A stretch of DNA of 64,000 nt from Anderseniella sp963759095 (GTDB taxonomy: Bacteria; Pseudomonadota; Alphaproteobacteria; Rhizobiales; Aestuariivirgaceae), in contig CAVWYF010000030.1 in assembly GCA_963759095.1 (NCBI GenBank), positions 62,001 through 126,000 on the forward strand. The letters are read 5' to 3'. Under the pieces are notes generated by a model. It made no database searches and had not been told where the DNA came from. It saw only the letters and a program-made list of their open reading frames with translations. This document shows, piece after piece, positions 44,729-54,224 of the stretch. The position numbers and the translations under genes are program-made. Numbering within the stretch: position 1 is the stretch's first letter; the number at the start of each line of letters is the position of its first letter.

Positions 44729-45517
44729 CGTTTAAATCTTTCCGTCTTGTGCACCGTCAAACCGGCAAACCTTGGTTTGCGGCGTAGTTTCAACCCCTTC
44801 ATCCACAGGCGCAGTGCCTCGAAATGAATGCCGGCAATGACTTTCCAGGTCATCAGCGGCTGACGCGCCACTGCAGACAACAAGGTCCCGGATGTCAGCC
44901 TGGTTCTGCTGCCGCTGAAATACGCATTGAGAATGGCTTTGTCTTCGCGCCTCAGCGATACCCCGACGCAAATGGTCTCGCCTGGAGTTGTGACCCGGAA
45001 GCCGTATTCACCATCTGCCTCATTGAACGGTGAGACGTGAAACGCCTTGGCGCAGCCTTGTTCCAGCGTACCGTTGCGGGTTGTGCCGCCGGTTACGAGA
45101 TAGTGGGTGTGTTCGCCGAATGTATTCGACACTTCGTACAGCATGGCGGTGATTTCGCCGGCTTTGGTGACGGCATAGTAGGTCGTCAGCGGGTTGAAGC
45201 AGTAGCCGAGAATTCTTGGATAACACAGCACCAGCAGGTCGCAGGCGTCCGTATCGACGCCACCGGCCCGCATGGTTTGTGTGACGAATTCTGCAACACT
45301 TGAGCCATCGCGCAGGCCATGGTCGCGATCATGGAAAGACACCAGGTTGAACCGGTTATGCGACAGGAATCTCGGTTCTGCCACACACCTCATCAATGTT
45401 TTCCAGTGGAAGTAACATGCTGAAAACACGGTAGGAAAGTTGGTGCCGTACCGGTGTGAACCGCTTGTGCACGACCTTGCCGTGATAAAGTGCAGCTTCT
45501 GCAGGCGCGCGCTTCAT
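44725..45517 (-). CDS. DUF1365 family protein, interrupted by a one-base frameshift
   Basis: Repaired length 263 aa. The N-terminus is in one frame from ATG 45517 (YHGKVVHKRFTPVRHQLSYRVF, SMLLPLENIDEVC); the rest in another (RFLSHNRFNLVSFHDRDHG, LVLCYPRILGYCFNPLTTYYA, LYEVSNTFGEHTHYL, KAFHVSPF). One extra base near 45373 splits them. DUF1365 is found beside FAD oxidoreductase and CFA-like genes across alphaproteobacteria; function unknown, probably lipid modification. ATG overlaps the FAD gene stop by 4 nt. Confidence 0.82.
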
Positions 45518-46856
45518 TCGGCGGCCTCGCGGTGCAACTCCGGCACTTGAAGCGGTTTGCGATGAATTCTGCCTGACGGATTTTCCACTGCCCAGGGCCT
45601 TGGAGAACCGGTCAGGTCCTCTGCAACGGCAAGACCGGACTGCAGGGCGTCTTCATGAAATCCGTAGCCAAAATAACTGCCGCAGAACCAGGTCCGGCGA
45701 CGGCCCTGCAAATCCCACAAATCCTTTTGTGCGCTCATCGCTGCCGTATTGAACACCGGATGGGTATAATTGAACTGTCCCAGAACCCCGGATGGTTCAA
45801 CTGTGCCCGATGGGTTCAGCGTGACGAACAGGTCGGTACTTGTCTTTAGCGGTTGCAGGGCGTTCATCCAGTACGAAACGGTGAGCTGGTTTGCCCCGTC
45901 TCATCGGCCCGTTCTATATAGTTCCAGCTTGACCACAGCTTGCGCCGCCGGGGCATGTGGGCAGGGTCGGTATGCAGGACGGCGAGGTTTTGCGAATAGC
46001 CGAATTTGCCAAGCAGGTTGCTCTCCATTGCATCAGCATCATCCAGCATGGCAAGCGCCTCGTCTGCATGTGTTCCAATCACCACATGGTCGAACTTGTG
46101 TCGTCCGCCATGGCAATCGCTGAGTGTAACGCCGCCCGGCTGCCTGGACACCCCGGTAATTCCACAATCTGTGCGTGTCTCAAACTGTCCCTCGGCAACC
46201 AGTTTCTGGACATATTGCCTGGACCCGCCGGCAACCGTGCGCCAGCTGGGCCGGTTGCGGACTTTCAGCAGCCCGTGATTGGCAAAGAACCGCATGAAAC
46301 TGGCGGCAGGAAAGTCCAGTACTTCGGCCGATGGGGTAGACCAGATTGCTGCCGCCATCGGTGTGAGGTGGTTGCGGACAAAGGCCTCGCTATACCTGTT
46401 TTGTTTGAGCCAGGTACCCAGAGACAGCGTGAGATCAATGCTGGCAGCGTCTTTGGCGGCCTGTTTGAAGAAGCGGGTTATGTCGCCAATCATGCGCCAG
46501 TGCCTGGGTGAAGCAAGGTTGGACACCTGGCCGAACAGGCCGCGCGCGCCACTGCCGGAATATTCATATCTGCCTTCGTCGAGCGACGCCGAAAAGGTCA
46601 TGTTTGTTGACGGCGTGTCCACGCCCAGATGGTCGAACAGCGCCACCAGGTTCGGATAACTGTGCGGATTGAAGACAATGAAACCGGTGTCGACCCGAAC
46701 CGAGCCGTCACCGGTGTTCACGTCCACAGTGTTTGAATGACCGCCAAGGCGGTTGTCGCGTTCGAAAACGGTCACGTGATGGTGCCGCGACAGGTGCCAG
46801 GCTGCTGACAATGCGGAGATACCGGACCCAATGACAGCAATGGATAGTCTATTCAT
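45514..46856 (-). CDS. FAD-dependent oxidoreductase (amine oxidase-like), frameshifted
   Basis: Repaired length 447 aa. Dinucleotide-binding IAVIGSGISALSAAWHLS at the N-terminus, ERDNRLGGHSNTVDV, DTGFIVFNPHSYPNL, TVAGGSRQYV, and C-terminal GRRRTWFCGSYFGYGFHEDALQSGLAVAE (FAD closing motif). A GGGG tract at 45894-45897 appears to have lost one base between NYIERADETG and NQLTVSYWMNAL. First gene of the minus operon with DUF1365, the methyltransferase and DUF3833. ATG at 46856 chosen just before the Rossmann motif. Confidence 0.85.
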
Positions 46857-46908
46857 GCGCACAAAACTCCCGGCACAGGCACATCGGACCGGGTAACCGG
46901 TGATTTGT

Positions 46909-46938
46909 CTCTTAAGCCCGCGCCTTTTAACGAATCCA
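46909..46938 (-). promoter_or_regulatory. Weak ECF-like promoter candidate upstream of the FAD oxidoreductase operon
   Basis: On the minus strand TGGATT (46938-46933), an 18-nt spacer, and TAAGAG (46914-46909), about 53 nt before the ATG. The spacing matches the candidate at 37427 but the -35 lacks the exact TGATC, so this is only a candidate. Confidence 0.25.
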
Positions 46939-47050
46939 GCCGGCATATGGTTCAACGCACTGATTTCGATAATCCGGCGTCAGGTCAGACAGTGATTGAC
47001 TCTGTTTCAAAACCGGTCTTATCATTAGTGTACAAACAAAAAGGACAGGC

Positions 47051-47902
47051 ATGGAGAGGTACGCACAACCCACGTCGGTGAAGGAAGCAGTTGAGCTTCT
47101 GGCGGCAGATGCTTGGGTTATGCTTGCTGGTGGGACAGACTTCTATCCGGGCCTTGGCGAGGGGCCGGTTTCAGGGCCGGTGCTGGATATCTCCCGCATA
47201 GATGCGTTGCGGGGAATTTCACGAGACGATGACGATACCGGCTGGCGCATTGGCGCGCTTGCCACCTGGACGCAACTGGTGCGTGCAGATTTCCTGCCTG
47301 CGTCATTCGATTGCCTGAAACAGGCGGCCCTTGAAGTGGGGTCCGTCCAGATACAAAACCGCGCCACCATTGTCGGCAACATCTGCAATGCCTCACCGGC
47401 GGCTGACGGTGTACCGGCACTGCTGGTTCTGGATGCCGAAGTTGAACTGACCTCTGTTCGTTCCACCCGGCGCATGGGCCTGAGCGAGTTTCTGCACGGC
47501 AACCGCCAGACAGCGCGTCGGCCGGATGAAATCGTAACCGGAATTTTTATTCCCGACACCAGCGCGCGAGGGTCGTCGGCGTTTTTCAAACTCGGCACAC
47601 GGCGCTATCTGGTGATCTCCATTGCCATGGTTGCAGCGCGCATTGATCTGGACGGTGCTGACCTGGTAAAGGCGGCGGCCGTCAGTGTGGGTGCCTGCTC
47701 GGTTGTGGCGCAGCGATTGTCTGACCTTGAAAATGAACTGGTCGGCACGAAGCCGGCGGATCTTCAGTCAGTCCCTGAAGCGCGCCATCTGGATTGCCTG
47801 TCTCCGATTGATGATGTTCGCGCACCGGCCGGCTACCGGCTGGATGCAGCGCTTGAAGGGGTGCGCCGGGCACTTGCTGATTGCGTGGAGGGTCGCTCAT
47901 GA
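47051..47902 (+). CDS. Xanthine dehydrogenase family FAD-binding subunit
   Basis: 283-aa medium (CoxM/NdhF-type) flavoprotein subunit of a molybdenum hydroxylase. FAD motifs: MLAGGTDFYPGL, VGSVQIQNRATIVGNICNASPAADGVPALLVLDA, and C-terminal region starting FKLGTRRYLVISIAMVAARI. It passes electrons from the [2Fe-2S] module to an external acceptor. AGGACAGGC precedes ATG 47051. First gene of a long operon; its stop overlaps the next start by 4 nt (ATGA). Confidence 0.88.
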   Translation: MERYAQPTSVKEAVELLAADAWVMLAGGTDFYPGLGEGPVSGPVLDISRIDALRGISRDDDDTGWRIGALATWTQLVRADFLPASFDCLKQAALEVGSVQIQNRATIVGNICNASPAADGVPALLVLDAEVELTSVRSTRRMGLSEFLHGNRQTARRPDEIVTGIFIPDTSARGSSAFFKLGTRRYLVISIAMVAARIDLDGADLVKAAAVSVGACSVVAQRLSDLENELVGTKPADLQSVPEARHLDCLSPIDDVRAPAGYRLDAALEGVRRALADCVEGRS

Positions 47903-50656
47903 ACCGCCATGTTCCGCCACCGGTCACGGTGTTGACAATCAATGGCAGCGAAGCGGTTGTTACCAGCGCGCCCTATAAGACGGCTGTCGGGCGTATTGCG
48001 GGATGAATTCGATCTGCCCGGCACCAAGGTCGGCTGTGACGCAGGTGACTGTGGCGCCTGCACGGTGCTGGTGGACGGAGACCCCGTCTGTGCATGTCTT
48101 ACCGCTGTCGGGCAGGTCAGCGGAGCTGAAATCACCACCATCGAAGGCCTGAAAAGCAATGGCAGCCTGAGCCGCCTGCAGGATGCATTCCTGCAGTTTG
48201 GCGCGGCTCAGTGCGGTATCTGCACACCGGGCATGCTGATGAGTGCTGCAGCCCTGCTGGCGTCTTCTGCCACACCTGACAGAGCTACAGTCGAAAACGC
48301 GCTGGGCGGGGTGCTGTGCCGGTGTACCGGCTACGCGAAGATCATCGATGCGGTGTTGTTTGCGGCCGGATCAAACACGGCGTCGCCGGTCGACACAACA
48401 CGCCAGGTGGTCGGCAAGGCAATGCGCCGGGTTGACGGGCTCCCCAAGGTCGACGGACACGAACGATTTGGTGCAGACGCCATTCCGGCAGGTGCATTGA
48501 TGGCGAAAATCATTCGCTCGCCATATCATCATGCGGCATTCCAGATTGGTGATGTTGACCGGTTTGTGGCAAACCATCCCGGCATCGATGCGGTGATGAC
48601 GGCTGCGGACATTCCCGGCATCAACCAGCACGGTGTCATTCCGCAGTTTGCCGATCAGCCGGTTTTTGCTGAAGCTGAAACCCGCTATCGCGGTGAAGCT
48701 GTTGCCATGGTTGTGGGTGAGGCCGACGCAATTGCAGATTTGAAGATCGAGGACTTTCCGGTGTCGTGGACGGAACTGCCGCACGCCCTTGTCTGTGCAG
48801 ATGCGATTGTCCCCGATGCACCGCTACTGCATGAGACCCGCGCCGGCAACATCATGGTGGAGGGCCTGGTTCGCAAGGGTGATGTATCCGCCGGCCTCGA
48901 CAATGCTGCTCATGTTGTCGAGCGCAGCTTTTCCACACCGTTTATCGAACATGCCTATATCGAGCCGGAAGCGGGCTGGGCGGTCCGTGATGGGGACACG
49001 ATTGCAATCCACGCGTCGACCCAGGCACCGCATATGGACAGGGATGCGATGGCAGCGATCATGGACCTGGACGTTGACCGGGTGCGCATCGTGCCAACGG
49101 CCTGCGGTGGCGGGTTCGGGTCGAAACTGGACATTTCCATGCAGCCTTTCATTGCACTTGCTGCCTGGAAGTTGAACCGGCCATGCGGCATTGTCTACAC
49201 GCGCCAGGAGTCCATGCGGTCTTCCACCAAGCGCCATCCCAGCGAGATCACGCTCAAGGCAGGCTGTGACAGCGACGGCCGCATTACCGGGTTTGATTTC
49301 AAGGGCTATTTCAACACCGGCGCCTATGCGAGCTGGGGGCCGACCGTTGCCAATCGTGTACCGGTGCATGCGTCCGGTCCGTTTCACATAGCAAATTATC
49401 ACGCGCATTCGATTGCCGTGCACACTCATTGTCCACCTTCGGGGGCATTCCGTGGCTTTGGCGTGCCACAGTCTGCCGTTGCCCAGGAGTGCGTGTTTGA
49501 CGAACTGGCTGACGCAGCCGGAATTGACCGGCTGGAATTCCGGCTGATCAACGCGCTTGATGACGGCTTGCCGACGGCGACCGGTCAGGTGTTCCCATCA
49601 GGTGTCGGCATCAAGGCTTGCCTGGAAGCATTGCGCAGCCCCTGGAAACACGCACAGATACGGGCAGCTGACTTTAACGTTAGCGGGTCGCATTTGCGCA
49701 AGGGCGTTGGGCTGGGCACCTGCTGGTATGGCTGCGGCAACACCTCCCTGCCCAATCCGTCCACCATGAAAATCGGGGTGACGGGCGATGGGCGCATTGT
49801 GCTTCATCAAGGTGCCGTGGACATCGGTCAGGGGTCCAGCACGGTAATGGTGCAGATTGCAGCGGACGCACTGGGCGTGCCGGCGGATGCCATATCCCTG
49901 CAGTCTGCGGACACCGCCATCACGCCGGATGCGGGCAAAACATCCGCCTCGCGTCAGACATTCGTGTCCGGTAATGCCACACGCTTGTCCGGCGAGGCGC
50001 TGCGCGCCACCATTCTGCGGCATGCCAACGTAACCGATGATGCGGTGATCAGGATTGATGCCAAAGCCATGATCATCACCGATGGCGACAGCGAGCGCCG
50101 CATCGACCTGGCCGCACTGGCGCCTGATAGCGAAGGCTATGTTTTCAGGGCGGAAGAGACCTATGACCCGCCCACCTCAGCCCTGGATGAAAACGGACAG
50201 GGCTCGCCGTACGCCGTATTTGGCTATGGCGCACAAATGATGGAACTGACCGTTGATACGCGGCTGGGCACAATCAAACTGGATCGCCTGACCGCAGCCC
50301 ATGATGTCGGCAGGGCGATCAACCCGTTATTGGTGGAAGGCCAGATCGAGGGCGGCGTGGCTCAAGGGGTCGGCATGGCGTTGATGGAGGATTTCAAACC
50401 TGGCCGCACCGAGAACCTGCATGACTACCTGATCCCCACTATCGGCGATATGCCGGAAGTCACTTCGATCATTGTCGAAGTGCCGGATCCGCATGGGCCT
50501 TATGGTGCAAAAGGCCTCGGTGAACATGTGCTGATCCCCACGGCACCGGCCATCCTGAATGCCATCCGCGATGCCACGGGTGCATGTGTGCGGCATTTGC
50601 CGGCCACGCCGGACAAGGTGATGGCAGGCATCCAGGAGGTGTCCGGCAATGGCTGA
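47899..50656 (+). CDS. Fused [2Fe-2S]/molybdopterin hydroxylase large subunit, frameshifted near the start
   Basis: Repaired length 918 aa. Residues ~1-155 are the two-cluster iron-sulfur module (GCDAGDCGACTVLVDGDPVC, then CGICTPGML and CRCTGYAKI); from ~165 it is the large subunit (RVDGLPKVDGHERFGADA, ACGGGFGSKLD, PPSGAFRGFG, and late KGLGEHVLIPTAPAI). Subunits are usually separate, so this is a fusion. One extra base near 47979 shifts the first 27 residues (from ATG 47899, which has GGAGG upstream); the large open part starts at 47942 otherwise. Expected to hydroxylate an N-heteroaromatic ring using water. Overlaps the next gene by 8 nt. Confidence 0.87.
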
Positions 50657-52172
50657 ACCGGCAAGACAAGGTGACAAGATTCGCTGCGATGCCTGCCCGG
50701 TGATGTGCTACATCGCGCCGGGCCGGTCCGGCGCGTGTGACCGCTATGCCAATGAAGACGGCAATCTGGTGCGGGTTGATCCGCTGGTGATCATTGACAA
50801 GACCATTGAGGCGGGCGGTGAAATAGTGCCGTTCCTCGACAAGGGTCCGGACTGGGACGGCGAGATCATCAATCCCGATGACAGTTTTGTCACCGCCATT
50901 GGTGCAGGCACAACCTATCCGGATTACAAACCGGCCCCGTTCATCGTGTCGCGCGAGGTTGAAGGTGTCGACATGATCACCGTCGTGACCGAAGGCATAT
51001 TTTCCTATTGCGGCGTGAAGGTGAAGATCGATACGGACCGTCATCTGGGTCCGGAACGCAGTCTGGTGCGTGTCGGTGATGAACCCATCGGCCATGTGAC
51101 CACGGCTGAATACGGCTCGCAGATGCTGTCGCTGGGCGGTGTGCACCATTTGACCGGCGGCGGCAAGAAGGAAGGCCGCGTCACCTGTCAGGCGCTGCTC
51201 GACCTGTGCAATGGCAAGGCGGTTGAGGCCACCATCGACGAAGGCTCAACGATCATCATCGAGGCAGGTGCCGCGCCGATCGTAAACGGTGTGCGGGAAG
51301 AGCGCATGCGGGTTGGGTGCGGTTCCGCCACCGTCGGCATGTTCGCCTCGCAATGGCATGGTCTGGTCGACGAGGTCGTCGTGGTGGACGATCACATCAC
51401 CGGCGTTATCTCTGAACATCAGGCGGGCAAGGTTCTCGACTGGCAGCCGACCGGCATCAAGATCAAGGGCAGGCGGTCCACGCCGGGACGCTATTTTCAG
51501 GTGGCTGATCCCGGAACCGGCTGGGGCGGCACCAATGTGGATGATCCCCTGACCATCTTGGGGGAATTCAATCCCAAGTTCGCAAAGCCGGGCCAGTCAT
51601 TGCTGATGGTTTCGACAACCGGCGAACAGTTTGCCTATTACGAACTGGACGATGATCTCAAACCGGTTGCCCATGACATGCCCGAGCGGTTGTTGAAGTC
51701 CGTCGGTCTGATTGAGGAAAATTGCGAGCCGGCTTTGTGCACGGTGTTGTTCATGGGCGGTGCGGGTGGATCGCTCAGGGCGGGTGTTACCGAAAATCCG
51801 GTCAAGCTGACCCGCTCGGTCAAGCATGCGCTGACCCGGATCACCTGTGGCGGGGCGCCGGCCTATGTCTGGCCCGGTGGCGGTATCACCATCATGTCGG
51901 ATGTCACGCAATTGCCGGACAACGCCTTCGGTTACGTGCCCACACCGGCGCTTGTTGCGCCTATTGAATTCACCATGCGCCGCGAAGACTATGAAGCGCT
52001 TGGCGGTCACATGAAGCATGTCATGCCGCTGGAAGAAGCGCGCAAGGGTACCAAGGCCGTTCAGAACGACCATGTACTGGCGGGCCAGACCAGTACCGGC
52101 TCCAAGTCCGGCGTACCGTGGCCGACCGAGCCTGCGCATTTCGGCTGGTCAAAGAAGGCGGACAAGTCATGA
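50649..52172 (+). CDS. 6-hydroxynicotinate reductase-like protein
   Basis: 507 aa. N-terminal cysteines Cys13, Cys16, Cys20 and Cys30 (CDACPVMC...GAC) suit a [4Fe-4S] cluster; the body matches the 6-hydroxynicotinate reductase family as remembered (SREVEGVDMITVVTEGIFSYCG, GVHHLTGGGKKEGRVTC, MRVGCGSATVGMFASQWHG, VWPGGGITIMSDV). In Eubacterium barkeri that enzyme reduces 6-hydroxynicotinate with ferredoxin and contains covalent flavin. Thr228 in the GSAT motif is a possible flavinylation site. In aerobes the substrate may differ. Overlaps neighbours by 8 nt and 4 nt. Confidence 0.8.
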   Translation: MAEPARQGDKIRCDACPVMCYIAPGRSGACDRYANEDGNLVRVDPLVIIDKTIEAGGEIVPFLDKGPDWDGEIINPDDSFVTAIGAGTTYPDYKPAPFIVSREVEGVDMITVVTEGIFSYCGVKVKIDTDRHLGPERSLVRVGDEPIGHVTTAEYGSQMLSLGGVHHLTGGGKKEGRVTCQALLDLCNGKAVEATIDEGSTIIIEAGAAPIVNGVREERMRVGCGSATVGMFASQWHGLVDEVVVVDDHITGVISEHQAGKVLDWQPTGIKIKGRRSTPGRYFQVADPGTGWGGTNVDDPLTILGEFNPKFAKPGQSLLMVSTTGEQFAYYELDDDLKPVAHDMPERLLKSVGLIEENCEPALCTVLFMGGAGGSLRAGVTENPVKLTRSVKHALTRITCGGAPAYVWPGGGITIMSDVTQLPDNAFGYVPTPALVAPIEFTMRREDYEALGGHMKHVMPLEEARKGTKAVQNDHVLAGQTSTGSKSGVPWPTEPAHFGWSKKADKS

Positions 52173-53026
52173 GTATTCAATCAGCCATGTTGCCGGATGG
52201 AAAGCGCCTGCACCTGCAGCACGGACCCATCGACCTGATCATCGAGGCCAACGGCCACGCAGATCAGGTCAGCAAGGCCTATGCGGCGGCCAAAGTGCGG
52301 TTTGAGACCGTGCTGGAAGGTCTCGCAGAAGAGCTGCAAATCCTTCGCACGCTGATGCCGGAAGCAGGCCTTTACGTATCCGGTCCCGTTGCGCAGCGCA
52401 TGGCCGAAGTGGTTCAGCCGCTCTGGAAATCAAAGGTTACGCCCATGGCGGCAGTTGCCGGCGGTGTTGCCGATGAGATGCTGTGCGCCATGTGCACCAG
52501 TGCCGAACTGTCACGGGCTTACGTCAACAATGGCGGCGATATAGCATTGCACCTGGCTGATGGAGAGACCTTTTCGATTGCATCGGCAAACGGGCCGGTT
52601 GCAGTGCGCTCGGCAGATCCGGTGCGCGGTATTGCAACATCCGGCTGGCGCGGCCGCAGTTTTTCCTTCGGCATCGCCGACAGCGTAACGGTGCTGGCGG
52701 CCACTGCGGCACAGGCTGACATTGCTGCAACGCTGATAGCCAATGAGGTGGACCTGCCGCGATCCATCAAGGTTCGCCGCGCACCGGCGGCAGCCCTGTA
52801 TCCCGACAGCGACCTGGGCCAGCGCCGGGTCACGGTCGAAGTGGCGGAACTGACGGATGCGGAAGTCAACACAGCGCTGGCGCGCGGGCTGGAATTTGCC
52901 GGTCAATTGCAGGGGCGCGGTTTGATCGTGGCAGCGACTTTGGGGCTCAATGATGAAATACGCACACTTGAAGCGGGGTCTGCTGAAGCAGGACCTGCAA
53001 TGACGGGGATCAGACAACATGCCTGA
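52169..53026 (+). CDS. UPF0280 family protein (ApbE-like fold)
   Basis: 285-aa UPF0280 protein. Seen: EGLAEELQILRTLMP, MAAVAGGVADEMLCAM, SRAYVNNGGDIALHLADG, RGIATSGWRGRSFSFGIADSVTVLAATAAQADIAATLIAN. UPF0280 belongs to the ApbE-like superfamily, whose members transfer FMN to proteins, and here it lies directly after a reductase of a class reported to carry covalent flavin. Flavinylation is inference. ATG overlaps the preceding stop by 4 nt; end overlaps the next start by 8 nt. Confidence 0.85.
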   Translation: MSIQSAMLPDGKRLHLQHGPIDLIIEANGHADQVSKAYAAAKVRFETVLEGLAEELQILRTLMPEAGLYVSGPVAQRMAEVVQPLWKSKVTPMAAVAGGVADEMLCAMCTSAELSRAYVNNGGDIALHLADGETFSIASANGPVAVRSADPVRGIATSGWRGRSFSFGIADSVTVLAATAAQADIAATLIANEVDLPRSIKVRRAPAAALYPDSDLGQRRVTVEVAELTDAEVNTALARGLEFAGQLQGRGLIVAATLGLNDEIRTLEAGSAEAGPAMTGIRQHA

Positions 53027-53603
53027 AGTGAAAGTCAGGAAAACCGTAACCGGGGTGGAAGACATCTTCCATGAAGGTGGCCCAGAAGCTGCAACGCCGT
53101 ATCGGCGCGGCTATATCCTCAAGGTGATCGAAAACCCCTATGCGGGCCGCTATGTCGAAGACATCCAGCCGTTCATGGAAGACCTCAAACCCCTGGGCAT
53201 GCAGATGGCCGGTGACCTGATTGCCGCCATGGGCGTCGAGCCGTCCGGCATTGAAGGCTATGGCAAGGGCGCCATTATCGGTGAGGCCGGCGAGATCGAA
53301 CACGGCGCGCTGTGGCACGCGCCGGGCGGGTATTCCATGCGGGACAATGTGCCGGCTTCCACGGCAATTGTGCCGTCAACCAAGAAGGTTGGCGGGCCGG
53401 GGGCGCGGCTTGACGTGCCTGTCACCCATGTTGCGGCTTCTTATGTGCGCTCGCATTTTGATGCCATTGAAGTGGGGGTGGAAGACGCCCCGCGCGCTGA
53501 TGAAATGGCCGTTGTGCTGGTGATGACCACAGGTGCCAGGGTGCACAACCGCGCCGGCGGCTTGCGGGCCAGCGATATCAAGGGAGAGGACGGGCTGAGA
53601 TGA
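53019..53603 (+). CDS. DUF1185 (amino acid synthesis family) protein, copy 1
   Basis: 194-aa member of PF06684. Conserved blocks: VENPYAGRYVEDIQPFMEDL-like ENPYAGRYVEDI, GIEGYGKGAIIGEAGEIEHGALWH, ASTAIVPSTKKVGGPGARLDVP and AASYVRSHFDAIEVGVEDAPRADEM. Biochemical role unproven; often linked to reductases and amidohydrolases in proteobacterial catabolic clusters. The KxxGGPG loop and invariant RSHFD are good candidates for active-site residues. Overlaps UPF0280 (8 nt) and its paralogue (4 nt). Confidence 0.82.
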   Translation: MPEVKVRKTVTGVEDIFHEGGPEAATPYRRGYILKVIENPYAGRYVEDIQPFMEDLKPLGMQMAGDLIAAMGVEPSGIEGYGKGAIIGEAGEIEHGALWHAPGGYSMRDNVPASTAIVPSTKKVGGPGARLDVPVTHVAASYVRSHFDAIEVGVEDAPRADEMAVVLVMTTGARVHNRAGGLRASDIKGEDGLR

Positions 53604-54187
53604 GCATTGCAAAGATCAGAAAGATCGCCGTGTTTGTGGATGAAATTCACATCGAACAAGGCAGGCAGATAGACCCGCCGACGCGACGGGCCTGCGCGGT
53701 CGCCGTTATCGACAATCCTTTTGCCGGTCGGTTTGTTGAAGACCTCGCAGACCTGATGCAGGTCGGTGAAGAGCTTGGCGGGCTGTTGGGCGAAAGAGCG
53801 GTTACAGCGTTGGGCATCGCTCCGGCAGACGCTGAAAGCTATGGCAAGGCAGCGCTTGTCGGTGAGAACGGTGAACTGGAGCATGCTGCAGCCATCCTGC
53901 ACCCCAAGCTTGGCGCACCTTTGCGCAAGGCGGTGGAAAAAGGTGCTGCACTTGTGCCGTCGTCCAAGAAGCGTGGTGGCATGGGCACGGTTCTTGATGT
54001 ACCGCTTGGCCACAAGGATGCCGCTTACGTGCGCTCGCATTTTGACGGCATGGAAGTGCGCATTTCAGATGCACCGCGCGCCAATGAAATTCTGGTGGCC
54101 GTAGCTGTGACCGATTCCGGTCGTCCGCTGCCGAGAGTGGGCGGGCTGACCAAGGACGAAGCAAAAGGTGAAGACGGTTTGCGCTGA
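53600..54187 (+). CDS. DUF1185 (amino acid synthesis family) protein, copy 2
   Basis: 195-aa paralogue of the preceding gene: DNPFAGRFVEDLADLM, SYGKAALVGENGELEHAAAILH, ALVPSSKKRGGMGTVLDVPLGHKDAAYVRSHFDGMEVRISDAPRANEI, then GGLTKDEAKGEDGLR, the same C-terminus as copy 1 (IKGEDGLR). The pair could form a heteromer or split substrate specificity after duplication. Follows with a 4-nt overlap and ends the tightly coupled block; the Rieske gene begins 37 nt later with its own AGGAGG. Confidence 0.82.
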   Translation: MSIAKIRKIAVFVDEIHIEQGRQIDPPTRRACAVAVIDNPFAGRFVEDLADLMQVGEELGGLLGERAVTALGIAPADAESYGKAALVGENGELEHAAAILHPKLGAPLRKAVEKGAALVPSSKKRGGMGTVLDVPLGHKDAAYVRSHFDGMEVRISDAPRANEILVAVAVTDSGRPLPRVGGLTKDEAKGEDGLR

Positions 54188-54224
54188 TCTCAAAACGACC
54201 AGCCAGTTTTAGGAGGACGTCGAT

